Assembly (NCBI GenBank): GCA_963170055.1
Contig: CAUJGJ010000185.1
Location: forward strand, 3,087,775-3,151,774
DNA: 64,000 nt
Source: Halisarca cf. caerulea
Lineage: Eukaryota > Porifera > Demospongiae > Chondrillida > Halisarcidae
Reading direction: 5' to 3'
Shown: positions 24,801 through 37,977 of the stretch, piece by piece
Position numbering within the stretch: position 1 is the stretch's first letter
Layout of the letters: each line of letters starts with the position of its first letter
The notes under the pieces: model-generated
Database searches by the model: none
What the model was told of the DNA's origin: nothing
What the model saw: only the letters and a program-made list of their open reading frames with translations
Made by a program: the position numbers and the translations under genes

Positions 24801-27800
24801 TGTTTTATTACTGTACTAACACTTGCTACAATAATACAATGAAACCTGTTGAATCCGACACTCCATGGGCTCCCCAAAAATGCCAGACTAGGAGGTTGGT
24901 GGATTACAGAGTCTCTTAGCATAGTTATGGTCACAGTACCTCATCTGATCAGTGGTCGACTAGAGAGATTGTCAGATTATATAGGGTTCAAATTACAGAG
25001 GTTTCAGTGTAGCTCCCTTTACATTGTACATGTATGCAGGCAGGATTCCACACATGAGATGTGCCAGGCACAGCTCCAGTCTGTTATAGTAGCTTTAGAA
25101 TAATATTATTATTTAAAGAGGTTTTCAAACAGCTAATTTGCTAATCACCATAAATTATGAAGCATTCCACATTTCTGATCCTTTGTAACTAATAAATTTT
25201 GACAACTTGATTATTTGGTCAAAAGTTATCGTTTCATTCTGAAGCTTTTCAGCAGTACAAGTACTGCACGTATTGATTTAATTGTTTCTATTTGCAGTGT
25301 TTGGTGTGTTTTGTAATGCAGAATATACACAGTTTGGCATGGAGAGGTAGCAAAACCTCTACATGCAAAACTCCAATCCCACCACACAAAACTTATTTCA
25401 TTATACGTACGTACAATATTGATCATTTTCAGCACAAACATCACACAGGGCTATACATTTCATATTATAGACATTTCTTGTGAAGAGTACTACAAATCAT
25501 TCTTTGACGTGAACTCGGACTCGTTTTGTGCCTAATTACGAATGTGGCGTGTTATGCAATATTGTGCTAATAATGACTCTGAGTTTCAATTGTGATATCT
25601 GCAACACACGTAAATCTCAAACTGAATTATAAACCTACGTATACAATGACATGTGAAAGTTGTAATTACATACAGTACAAACATGTCTATGAAGATGTCT
25701 TAGGAAAATTTACTTTATTCCTCTCAGCTCAACCATGCCCACACTTGAATGCTCCACTCAATGGCAGTATCTCATGTACTGGTGAACAGGTCACAGATGA
25801 ATCATGTTCTTTCTTGTGTGAACGTGGATTTGAGTTGCAGGGCTCTCCTGAGAGGCTCTGTCAGCCAAACAACACATGGACGGGATTGAACACTTACTGT
25901 AACATACTCCACTGCCTTGTTTTGGAACCCAGTGAAGATGCTTTCATCATCTACCCCTGTGAAACAGCCTACACATCTGTGTGTTCTGTAGGATGCAATG
26001 TTGGCTACCACAGAGACTTGGAACTTGGAGACAGCTTAATACAGTGTGTACTGGCTCCCAACATTGAACTGAATGAAGTACAATGGACTGAACGCCCAGT
26101 GTGTGTAGGTATGTTCCAGTAAGGGCAATAATTCTCCACATGATGACATTCACATTCCTTTGTATAAAGAAACCACTTGTAGTAGTTGAGTATTCAAAAA
26201 CGTGTGACAGAAGGTGGACAGTGGGAATGGCATTATTAAAGCAAGCTATTGCACTAGCTGGCTTATAGGCCACACCGTAATGAAGCCAAGATTTATAGTC
26301 TTTTGTAGACAACTGTCTAGATCTACTCTAATATAACCATATTCATAGCAATTTACTTCTTCCATCCTAGACTACAGTATAGCAAAGGGTGGGGGGGGGT
26401 ATTTGTTATCAATGTATGGGAGTATATCCAATTTAAGTCTTCCGTTGGTGGCAGGATGGGTGGAATATTCTCTTGATTGTTTATAATGGAGGAACACTGT
26501 TTCGTGTTCCTTATTGACACTTCCTGTTTTGATTTGCTACTACAGAGATTCGGCCATGTTCTCCCAACCCATGCCGACACAATGGCATCTGCACTGCTGA
26601 GGACGGAGAATACACCTGTGACTGTGAGGGAACTGGTTACCAAGGTGACATCTGTGAAAGGGGAATTGTCTATGTTGAGAATATACCCATACTAGAGCCT
26701 GGGCAGGAGATCAATGTCACCATCACTGCCAAACCAGATGTAGGCTTGGAAGTTATGTTGGGGCTGTCCACTTCTGGGGTTACAATTTCTCCCGATAGGT
26801 TGGAATTTTCAGCAGAAGTGACATCTAATATTATTACTATAACAGCTGAGAGTGAAGTATTAAATCGTTTGCTTTTCATGCTATCTGGTTCAGACAGTCG
26901 GCAATTTCTAAATCCAGATAGTGTTGATGTGATAGTTAGATCTTCTTCTTCAGCACCAAGATATGCAATGGATCGGAACCTTGAAACAGGAATCCTAGAA
27001 CCAAGTTGCTGCATTGAGCAACTTTACAATTGTCCTACTGAGGATAACATTTTGATTTCTTCCAGCTGTTCCATTCGTATAACTGGTGACTATTCCATGA
27101 CACTACCTGGAATATCATTCCTCAGAAATGGCAGATTCACTATCCCTGTCTCAATGCGCCCAATTTCACTCAATTTTGAGGACACTTTCGTAAGCAACTT
27201 TACCGAAGCTCCCTGTAACCCATGTGATGCTATAGACAGTTTTGAAATCACTGACTCAGTTACCTGCAGCTCATCTAATGCAGGACGGCGCTATTGCTAC
27301 TGTTACCAACTCTCAGCTGCTGATATTGTAGAACTGGTGCAAAATGAAGCCATTGCCCAAAATTTCTTCCTTTCACTCGCACCCATGACTCCACCGTGGC
27401 TGACAATCAATGTGTTTCCCTCACAGCGAGCCCACTTGGAAGACAGTTATATCACTTATATCGATGATGGAAATAATTTAGTGAATGAAAATCTTTGCGT
27501 GGGATTCCATGATCAGGACATCACAGACGGTTTATATTCAATATTGAAATATCGTGGGGACCTTGGCATAGTGTTGGATAGCGATTCAGTTTCACACACA
27601 CCAACAGGCAGTAGCCTCTTCTGCTTTGCAGTGAACAATTGTGAAGGGTATAATTCCTCTATTCTGATCAGCCTACCAGAAGGTCACAACTTTGACAGTC
27701 TGCCACTCTTTCAAGCATGGAAAAGACATGGCTGGACTACTCAACTAAGGGGAATGACTGTGAATATTCAGAATGATCGTTCTTATGACATTTCCCTCTG

Positions 27801-28556
27801 GAATGGCTACTCCGATGCTTCCTTTACCCTTGGTCCTTATCACTTGTCTGCCAGTGGATCTCTCTTAGGAGAATGGACTGTATCGGATACTCTAGTTGTA
27901 AACTTCACTACAGATGGATTCTTCACAGTCTCGGTATCAGACGTCAATGAGGTAAACACATTGAATCTTAACCTGGTGTTCCTACGACTTTAGCCTTAAT
28001 TTTGTCTGGCTTACTAGATGCTTCTCAGGAAAAAAGTAGGGTCAAATTTGAAAAAGTATAATGTTATGCTGTACTTACGTACACATAATATTGTGGGAAG
28101 TATTCACTAGCGAACATATATAATACTCACTGATTTCATCAGTACATTTCATTTGATTGGAAGTATCCAGAACGCACAAAACGTCCATAATGATGTATAT
28201 GTACAGTACAAGTCATATGAAACTCCAAGTATTCTGCATTTTCCCTCAAACCTTGGATATTGTTAACTGTAGATTACTGTACTGACATCTGTTGACAACC
28301 TAGCTAACATCTGCGGATGAGCTCGCTAACATCTGCGGATGAGCTCGCTAACATCCGCAGAAAAAATGGCTGCTAACTGTTACACTTTATATTGTATGTT
28401 TCAACAGCAGAAATATCAAAATTTCAAGAAAGCTACAGATATAACAGACCCATTTAAGCCCATTTGACGAATATAGACAGTTGAAATAATATAGAATAGA
28501 AAGAGAATACATGCAGAATACTGGAAGCTTCTTTTAACCTGTACGGTATAATATAT

Positions 28557-28631
<75 letters not shown>

Positions 28632-31600
28632 AACAACAAGGCGGATGTTAAGGCAGCACAGCTGCACTCGATTTCTCGTCCATATTTCGATGAAATTTGT
28701 GTGTTTGCTCCTCATTTCATCAGCAAAGAGTCTTTTAGAGTAGAAGACTTCGAGATGTTAGTTTCATCAATATTGACAATTTCCAAGGAATTTGAGTTTC
28801 CAGGGCCATAGATGGCCCACAAGTTTTAAACTTGAATCACTTGTTACACAAGAAATTTAAACTTTTGGTCAGATATGCATAATAATATGTTGACATGTCA
28901 TAGATTGCATAAGTTAGTAGACATGATAGATTGTTCATACGAGAATATTTGTCTGTGCTGCCTCCATCTTTGCTGGTGTGTACACATTCACAGCATGAAC
29001 AATTGAGATTGTGTTTCCCACCTTCATCTCACACCATGCAATTTCCCGATTCTACTGTAGATGTTTGCAAATGGCCTGAATCAGAATATAACAGTTTTAT
29101 TCACAGTGGCTGTGGAACTTGTTATTTCTTCAGTTTCATCCTCATTCACTCTCACCAGTGCATCGACTGACGTCTACCTACAGTTAAATGGTAAGGGTCT
29201 AAGTTACTTCACTGTAAGTATATAATATGTTAGTTATCATGCATTTCAAAGCACTGCTGTCATATTACAAGTCCAAACATTGTATTAATTGCAGGAAGAG
29301 GGTAATAACTATTAAATTTTTGTAACCCCTAGCAACATATATAAAATACAATGAAGCCTCACTAATCAGACACTCAATGGAATTTGATGGAAAATGATCA
29401 TTTGTGAGGTTTGACTGTCACATGGATTCATTGAAAAACTATGAGTTTCCTTTCTTGATTTGTTACACTATAGTCCAATTATCGTGCCATATGTTAGAAA
29501 ATCTGTTGTGTTACATAGTGAAGTAATGTGGCACTGGTAAGCTGGGAAAAAGTCAAATAAATTTGCTCATGTTCATTTCTTAGCAATAAAAGTTTTGACC
29601 GATTGCCATATCTTTTCGTTCTATGGTCCAAAGTCGATGTCAGTTATCGGATGCAGTACTTGTCGGATTAGGCAAATTATGTTGTATTGAAAAGGTGTCT
29701 GAGTCCAGAATTTGGTGTTGCTTTAAGCATTTGTCAGTTTAGAGAGGCCTCAGATTGTATAAGTTTTTACTGTGAAGTGTTTACTTCAGTGGAACCTTAA
29801 TTCAAATACAGGTATGTTATGGCAAGTTTTGCCATAAAAAAATGGCTTCTGCTTCCAAACGTCTTACATTAACCCGAGCCAAACACCTTGTTTAATCTTC
29901 CTATACATGCAAAGCCTCAAGAAACAGCATAAATAGTGATTTAGTTGCCATATGAGCAATTTACTTCCGCCATATCAAATAGAAAAGTTTTAAAAACATG
30001 GTCATGAAAACCTCCGAGTAAGAAACCACAAGCTGATTCATAAGACACAGTATATCTTATTTTCCTGATTATGGGAGCACGATACTCCATCCCTCAGATG
30101 TTACGTCCAGGAATTTCTGCTCCAATTGAATGGTTGTGGCAAAAAAACGGCTGGACATAAAACTGCAGTCTTACAGTCCTCCCATGACCTGGATTAAAAG
30201 TTTGGTCCTTAAGGATAATCTACCAAATTTCAAGCATACAGGCCTAGCCCAGGTTTACACAATTGTGTTTTTGGACATAACTTTATTGTGGACGAGAGTT
30301 CTTCTGGGCCATTCGTCACATGATATCATGTGTTCGACTGTGCTGCACTCGCTGCACACATATGTTCAAGGGTGCAATGATGTAGTACATAATTGTGTTA
30401 AAAACAAATTTTTCACATGGCTACAGCATGATAAACTGACTGAGGCACTACGATTTAATGGCATATATACCTGTCAAACTACAAAACACCCCTTAGCAGT
30501 CTCAATTCTGCCATAACTCACCTGTGAACCGTAATGTGGGATAATATAAATTTTGCTCCTTAATCACGTCCTTTGTAGGGAGGTTATCCTCTTTTGAGGT
30601 TCAATATCACATTAAAATATGGAGGGGAGTAGTTGAGGACCTTAAGCTGTGTCCTTTGTAAAGAGGTGTATTAAACTTTGTCCTTATTTTGGAGAACCCA
30701 CTATCTTGTACAGTATTTCACTCTATGTCTTCCCAGAACAGTTGATTGAAGTGTTACTATTTAATGAGATCTTGTTCAAAGATAGTATACGTATATTCCA
30801 TGAACTGGGCTTGCATCACATTTTTCCTAGCCTGTCTGACTGCTGTCACCTAGGGCATCTAGAAGTGTGCTTGTGAATACTTGTTGCAGTGTTGTATTGA
30901 ATGTTTTGTGCTATGCATTTATAATTATCATAATATGTATCTGAATATTATTAATTTTGTACAGATAAAATGTAAATTACAGGTAAAATATTGCTTTCCC
31001 TCTATGCACTGTAGCTGACTCTGCTGGAAATTGCCAAGGATCCAATGTGATGTTGACAACATTGACACACAGCTATGCTGCCCAGCGTAACGATTTCTTT
31101 GCAAGGTTGTTTGCCATACAGTCCCCAGGACCTGGGCAAGACTACTCATGTCCCGTTGACATCGCTCTGAGCCTCAATTCATCAGCTGAAGTAGTTGGTT
31201 TGGCTATTCGTAGCACCTGTCATGAGCTAGTTTTGGGTAAACTAATCTTCACTGGCACCAGGCATGTAGTCTCTATTGGTGGTAGCCAATCTCCTGCAGC
31301 ATGTGATGACAGTGTTTCAGAGGGCACATTGTCAGAGGACATGGTTGTGTCAACATGGGAAGAGTCACCCTTTGTCTCACAGATAATGATCAACAACTTT
31401 ATTTCATTCCATCCTACCAACAATGAACCATTTGTCATCACTAAAGTTTATCCGCAAAGAGAGACATTTGAAGCTGAAGTGAACAAGCTCCAGTTTTCGT
31501 TCTTGGGTGCTGTAATCCAGCCGCTAACCACAATCAATGAGCAGCAACTCAGATTTAGGAGTGAAGTGACCATTTTTCAATATATTCCAACAGATATTGT

Positions 31601-34600
31601 TGGAACTGCATCAGTTCAGAATTCTTGGCGAAACATGGAATTGAGGCTGGAGGGCACTATAACAGATTCTAATCTTATTGGATCAATTGAAAACAACACC
31701 AGGGTCCTCCTTCAGGAAGTGTCCGCTCGAGCTTCTGATCGTATTGCTCTTGCTACTGACTCTCTAAACAGAGCTCAGCACCAGTTGGATGTCCTGGAAG
31801 GAGATCTACAGAATGCAAACTCCACCGTGAATTCTAAGAGGGCATCTTGTTTATCATTGACCAACAGTATTGCATCAACTGAAAATGATATTGAAGAACT
31901 GGAACAAGAGATTGAATCTAGCGGGGCTGCAAAAGAACTGAGAGACAAGCTGGATCAAGTATGCACTGTTCGCACATGTGGGGACGTATGTGTTCCAGGT
32001 ACATCCTCAGCAGAATGCACTGTCCCGGTAGTAACCACTGCCAATAGGCAATGTCAGACAATCTGCCACCGATCAAGACAGGCAAGTGTAAGCAATGGCT
32101 ACCGATACTTCATCCGCTACACCACAGCAACTAGCTGTGGTGGTTCACCCCTGTTTGGTTTAGCCTGCATTCCATATTTGGCTGAACCCACTGGTTTAAC
32201 TTTCACTGCTTGTGCTGTTGGAATCTTTTTTGGACTATTTCGACGTTGTAGGTCGGTGGATGTGCCTTATGTAGCAAAGGAAGTGATGTATCGCTCAACA
32301 ACTGTACAAGAGGCTTACGACTGCCTGAGGCCTTGTGAAATCATCATTACCACTTACACTACTCAAGAGTGCACTGTTGTGGATGAGTGTAAGAGTCTTG
32401 CTCCTGACGTAGACTGTATTAAAGAATCGGAAACTTGTATGCAGGCCCGTGACAGTGCTCTATCGCAAATGGAGAATTCTCCAGGCTCTCCAGCTTACTT
32501 GATGAAACAACTAAATGATTTACAATCACAGCTGACAGTCTTGAAGGCAAGGTTTGACAAATGTGAAGTTGAGCTCTCTCTAGCTGAAGACAAACTTAGC
32601 CAAATTGAGCGGTCCTTCTCAAGACTCTCTGCAGCTGTTGAACTAAGCGAAGAACAGTTGGAAGAAGTTCGTAGACTGAACAATGCAGGAGAAACTCTGA
32701 ATGACCTTTTGAAATTTTATGATATTTCTAACATTTTTGAAGTCAATGGCATCACTTTTGATATAGCAAGCACTGAAGTCTTCCCCAGTGCATTTTTCCT
32801 AACTGTACAGTATACCTTGCCTTACAGACACCAGACTGAAGCGGGAAGTTTTATGTTTGACTTCAACTTCAAAGCTAGTTCTTTGCATGATCTTGCTACA
32901 AAGCTGTCTAGAGAGGTACAACGGATATTGACAGGCTCAACAAATGACAGACGAAAGAGGACTTCTGCATCGGAGAGCCTCGGCATTGACTGGTCTGACC
33001 ACTGTCGGAACTTACACGCTATCAAGGTCGTCTTGGAATCAGCATTGAAGTCACTAAGAACTGTGCAGGAAATACAGAAATCAGCAATGGACAACTCCAC
33101 AATGGTCAAGGAAGAGATTTCCAACTACACATCCAGTCTCTTTGATACATCCAACGTGGCTAGTACTGTGAATGGTACCATTTTGGGCGAGATCGTAACT
33201 GGAGATGTCCATACCATTCTTGAGTCCCTACCAAACAACGTAATGCTCGCTGAGTCATTGAATACTGTAGGGGAGATATTTGATGAAGCCATTACAGCTA
33301 CTGACAGCTTGGCTTCAGCAGCTACCGCTCGTTCTTTTCTTGAGTGGCAAATTGACATGGAATTCCAGTTAAATGCAAGTAGTTCTGTTTTTGGTCACCA
33401 GTGTGTTGGCCTTCTGGACTGCCTTTACACAATGACAGAGATCCTCAAAGAAATATTGGATTTGGCTCAACTGCCGATAACTGAGGATCTCCTTCAAAAG
33501 CTACCAGAAGCCGAAAGTGACTTTGTAAATCTTGCTTACAGGGCGGATTTAACCATTGAGGAGGCTCTGCAGAAAGCTGAGAAGATCCTGTACATAGTAA
33601 GCACAGCAAGTAATATTAGCTACTGGTGTGCAGAAAAACCATCTGCTAAAATGGAAGGAGAAGCAGAGGTTACATTGAATGTAATCGCTGATTCGCTCAC
33701 TCTGTCTTGCTCTGCTGACTCTGAATGGCCTGTTAACTTTGAATGGAGAAAGAATAACAAGACCATTCCTGGTGGTTTTAGTCAGCAGCTTCACATTCCT
33801 AGCATCCAACTAGCTGATGCAGGTGTGTACTCATGTGTTGCTTCCAATCATATCGGATCAGACACGACCATTGGGGTGAATGTAATTGTAACTGCTGCAC
33901 CTCGATTTGTAGAGGAGCCTCAACATATCACCACATATGCAGAAGAAGGTGTAGATCTTACCCTGAACTGCAATGCCACAGGTTTTCCTGACCCGGAGTT
34001 GAAGTGGTCATACAAGTCTTTTGGAGATGACATGCCAACCTTCCTGGATGCAAACTCAACTGAACTCCGCCTTCCCAGTCATGCTCCTCATCTTTCGGGA
34101 GTGTACCAATGCATAGCTACCAATGACAAAGGTGCCACATTATCCAAAGAAGCGAATTTGAGGATTCTTGAATCTTCAGTGACCCAGTTCACTCTGCCTG
34201 TTGTGGTGGAGTTTACTAAGGCAGGATCTAGCATGGAAAAGAGAGCTGTAGATGTATCCTATGTTGACACTGGCATTGATCCACTTCAGTATGTTACCCT
34301 GGAGGAAGAGGAGGGGGATAGCCTTGCAGCCAAAGTCCTAGCAATCATTGAAATGGAAATTAATGTAGGAAATGTGTCCATTTTAAAGGCATCCTTTGAC
34401 AATCCATCTTCCCCCTCGTCTCTTACATTCTTGGTTGGCACAAGATTGATTCCAATTGATGTTTTCCACACAATTCCACTCCTTGACTTGTTCCAGAACT
34501 ACACAGATGCTAAAAACGAACTACAAGAGTTTGTAGAGAAGCTAAACCCTCTATTGCCCTACTTGAACTATTCTGAAATTGTGGAATCCTATGACACTGC

Positions 34601-37600
34601 CTATGGTGGAGTGGACACCAGAACTGTTATCTCAAGGTGTCCTCCCGGGCAGGGACTCAACAATTCAAACTACATATTCTGTGGTAAGTGAATGGCAATG
34701 CTTCTTAGAAAAAAATCACCAGGTACATCCATGTGGTCCAGTTTTGAGAATTCTATCCAATATTAACTGCTGTGAAGTTAATGTGCTCTTCAGTATGCAT
34801 TTAGCGTTAGGCATGAGACATATTTTAAGATGAGAATGTCAAAGTACTGTAGCTATACTTCTGCTGGGCAAGCTTTCTTTTTCAAATATAGAGACTTTGA
34901 TTCATTTGTCAGAATACGTGCGTGTGTAAATGCCTTTCCATATTGCTGTAACAACTTCCTTTACATGTAGATGTGTTATTTTTAGTCTCCAATATCAAAT
35001 ACATTTCAGATTTAACTGAACTGCTGGTTTCTCAGATGTAAACACAATGTTATCTGCATATTATACTTATTTTAACAGTCGCTTGCAAGCCTGGAGAGTA
35101 TCAGGGCTCAACTGCTGACGTTGCGTCTGGCATAGTCCTTGTAGCTTCCCACACATGTCTGCCTTGTCCCGAGGGGCTCTACCAGCAAGAAGAAGGACAG
35201 ACTCAATGCACCTCCTGTGAACCTGGCTACACTCTGTCCAGTCCTGGAGAGAGCACCTGTGTTCCATGTGCCCCGGGGTCTTACAGAGCTAGCACTGGAG
35301 GCACTAAATGTACACTTTGCCCTGTGGACACATACCAACCTAATGAAGGACAGTCATCTTGTATGCAATGTTCAGATGGATATGCATCTCCTAGCGCTGG
35401 AAGTACACAGTGTAAATTAGGTGAGTTCTTGTTTCATAGCTCCTAAATAGTCTCCATGCATGCAGTTTACAGGCAGTCCCTAAATATCCACGTACAAAAT
35501 AACTTAAGGCAGAGAGTGAAAGATTTTCTTGTGACACTGGGTTTACAGAAGGTTGAATCAACTGTTGGTTAGCATTTGGTTGTTATTGCAAGCATCTTCA
35601 GTTTGCAGTACCATTAAGTTGAATAACGCAGACTGGATGAACTATAATGTATCTGGAACAAGATGTGTCCTGCAAAACTGTTGCATTCTCAAAGTATTCA
35701 AAGAATCAAATTGGCTCCTGGTGCAGCGTGTAGCATCAATTTGCATGTGTGCATCATCGCTAGTAATGTATGTATTATGTAAAGAGTAGTGATCCCAATA
35801 ATTATATTGTTCTAGAAAAGGGTAGCAGTATACTTTATTGCCTGTTGACAATACAATGAAACGTGCTATTCACGACACTTTAAATCTGGACACCTGTATA
35901 AAGTGAACATTAGTTTGTGGTCCTAATTCTTATACACATAGAAATGGCATATTAGGATAACCCTAGAAAATCAGGACACCTCAGTAATCAGGACACTTTT
36001 GGTGGTCCCCAAGGTGTCCGCATTATACAGTATAGGTTCCACAGTACATGTTTGCAATACAATTACAGTACAGTACAGAGGAATCTGGATAAGTCTCAAA
36101 TCTCTTTGGGACAGTAAAATAAATTCAACTTGTGCTATACATTTCTACTTTTGAGAGTTTGTTGGTCTTAGTATTGTTTGCAAATCATGCTATGTATCGA
36201 CTGTTGGCTAACAAGTGCACATTGGACTGCATGGCTGGTAACACACTAGGTAGATCTGTCAGCACCATACAGCATGTTCCATCAGCAGTATAAACAATCT
36301 ATATATTGCTATTCACGTCTTCTACTATGATATTGTTGATAGTTTGAATTTATTATTTTGTTATTTTTATAGTACCTACAACAACTCCCACAACATCTTC
36401 AACATCTCCAGTCTACACGGTTAGTGAGTGTATGCTAACTCATTCCAACAGTAGAATCGATCTCGTGTAAAGTGTGTGTATGGTAACTCAAAGTACAGTG
36501 CAGAATGATGATATCACAGCTCCCAATTTTGAGGGTCACACTTTTGGTCACATGTGTCAACACTGTAGTCTTTCCCAGTGCCTCAAATTTGGCACTTATA
36601 CATTGACTCCTCCTGTATTCTCTCTTATATTCACACAAGAATACTATAATTCTTCTAAAGATTTGCATTTTAAGATTTTCAAGTCTCAATTTTCGAAGAG
36701 TACACATGCTCTTAATCACAAACTTTTTACATAATTTGAACTGTTCTCTTTGACCATTTAGAAATTCCTCTTAGCTGTTGCATCATTCTTCTTTTTGCAT
36801 GGCTCGTGCTGTCTGTGAACTAATACCTTGCCAACGCCTGAAATGGATAGACTTTCAAATGTTTTTCAAATAGCAAATATTTTGAAGGATTTCAAAGCAA
36901 ATTCAGACAACATGCACTGCCAAAAGTTATATTCCCAAAATTTAGAGGAGACAGTGTATATACAGTGCAGTGAAACCTCTGTGAACTGAATACCCTAGGG
37001 ACCAAAGATAAGGTTCCGTTTAGTGAGATTTCTGGATTAGGAATTAAGGTTCTACATGTACAGTAAATGTAGAGAGCAGGACTTAAACACATCTAGTTTA
37101 GAGAGGGTTTCAGTTCAGTTTAGAGTGGTTTAACTGTATTTTTATTTCCTTTCGTTGTGTTGAAGTTGTCACATTCTTCTGAAGTGTGCAACAGAGGCAT
37201 GTAACAGCTTCAATTTTTTCCTCCATGTAGGGATTGGCTATCGGGCTTGGAGTCGGTGCACTGGCCGTTTGCCTGTTATCAGGTAATGACGTACATAGAA
37301 ACATTGCAGTGATCCCATAGTATGCTCTATGATGATTATTATGTGTGTACTTATATACTATCTGAAACGTTTTTATATGATATGTGTTCCATTATGCATA
37401 GGTACACAAGTATGCAATAGTAAATTAAAATCCAACACCATCTGTCCCTTTTTGATTCCTTCTTGTTTTGTATGTATATATTCCCTCAGTGGTGGTGCTA
37501 CTGCTGGTCATGTATATGTGTCGTCTGAAAAAAAGAAGAAATAAAGCTGATCATGAAGAGGAGCTGGCCAAGTTGCGTAGTTCCTTGGGTTGGATCACTT

Positions 37601-37977
37601 CCTCAGAATTCGAAGAAGACACTGACAAAATTATCTGGGATGAGCCAGACCAAGATGTGGATGAAATATCCATTGGCAGAAGTATCGGCAGTTCAGCTGA
37701 CCAGTTGAAAGAAACCACTTTACACTCCGATTCTGACACAGATGACAGTGAGGAGGGAGACGGGAATGAGGTCAGTAGTGACAGCAGTTTTGAGGATGAA
37801 GAGATGAACAACAAAGAAGATATTAGCTGTGAATCAGAAATTGAAGACTTTGTTGGCCAAGACATTCTGACCCAAGCGCTATTGCCTTCTGAGCCACAAC
37901 TGGTTGGTGTATCCCTGAATACTGTGGCCACTGTTACTTGCCCAGTGGATGATATCGAAACAGATGAACAGAAGTAA
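21802..37977 (+). CDS. Receptor B: EMI/EGF/Sushi/Ig/ephrin-receptor-like giant receptor (complete)
   Basis: Seventeen exons join in frame to about 2,572 residues: 21802-21926, 22097-22333, 22420-22529, 22611-22706, 22833-23003, 23299-23421, 23543-23638, 23786-23908, 24505-24627, 25728-26108, 26546-27951, 29061-29190, 31015-34683, 35079-35420, 36373-36419, 37231-37282, 37490-37977. Order: signal peptide ([22 protein letters not shown]); EMI-like domain ([16 protein letters not shown], then [10 protein letters not shown]) at about 70-157; EGF; two calcium-binding EGFs; EGF; two calcium-binding EGFs; two Sushi (402-528); EGF; unassigned region of about 1,350 residues with coiled coils; two Ig (about 1919-2090; [22 protein letters not shown]); four cysteine repeats (CPPCPEG type); [10 protein letters not shown] stalk; helix [17 protein letters not shown]+[11 protein letters not shown]; acidic tail. 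Domain order at the N-terminus recalls MEGF10/Draper receptors, but the rest does not. Ligand and role are unknown. Confidence 0.92.
24838..25011. mobile_element. pogo/Tigger-like MITE relative
   Basis: Left CAATGAAACCTGTTGAATCC and right GGGTTCAAATTACAGAGGTTTCAGTG are degenerate inverted ends. It lies in the receptor B intron between 24627 and 25728. A partial relative ends at about 24450 (ACAGGTTTCACTGTA). Confidence 0.55.
28303..28362. repeat. 23-bp tandem repeat, 2.5 copies
   Basis: The unit GCTAACATCTGCGGATGAGCTC is repeated with one change (ATCCGCAG) in receptor B intron 11. Confidence 0.85.
28559..28630. repeat. (GT)36 microsatellite
   Basis: Pure GT dinucleotides over about 72 bp in receptor B intron 11. 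Open frames of Cys-Val or Thr-His across it are artefacts. Confidence 0.95.
35851..36048. mobile_element. pogo/Tigger-like MITE relative
   Basis: Starts CAATGAAACGTGCTATTCAC and ends TATAGGTTCCACAG, with internal CCCAAGGTGTCCGCATTATA and repeated GGACACC/GGACACTTT blocks. It lies in a receptor B intron. Confidence 0.6.
36969..37135. mobile_element. pogo/Tigger-like MITE, 'GTTTAGAG' subfamily
   Basis: GTGAAACCTCTGTGAACTGAA at the left and TTCAGTTTAGAGTGGTTTAACTG at the right, with internal GGGACCAAAG and AGAGAGCAGGACTT shared with the palindromic pair at 55091-55484. Confidence 0.7.
37490..37977 (+). other. Receptor B cytoplasmic tail (acidic, no tyrosine motifs)
   Basis: After the membrane-end RLKKRRNK the tail of about 150 residues is dominated by Asp, Glu and Ser ([28 protein letters not shown]) and contains several SD/SE-x-E sites of casein-kinase-2 type. 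It has no tyrosine after the membrane segment and shows no resemblance to the tail of receptor A, although the helix is split by an intron at the equivalent place in both genes. Confidence 0.85.

Larger units (their letters stand above)
27952..31014. other. Receptor B introns 11 and 12: one small exon, otherwise noncoding
   Basis: Apart from the 130-bp exon 29061-29190 (reading [14 protein letters not shown], aligned in position and phase with receptor A exon 4341-4461), this 3-kb stretch holds the GT array, the 23-bp repeat and transposon-like pieces near 29350 and 30590-30715 (TGTCCTTTGTAAAGAGGT, shared with 1493-1512). A 128-codon open frame at 30130-30516 has no family features. Confidence 0.6.

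Noticed and set aside
28454..28811. Cys-Val and Thr-His open frames across the (GT)n array
   Set aside because: These are translations of a dinucleotide repeat, present in several frames and on both strands. The same applies to 43097-43370, 47670-48095, 49137-49751, 51865-52366 and 60445-60816.
30130..30516. 128-codon open frame inside receptor B intron 12
   Set aside because: It lies between in-frame receptor exons, has no domain features, and receptor A has nothing comparable.
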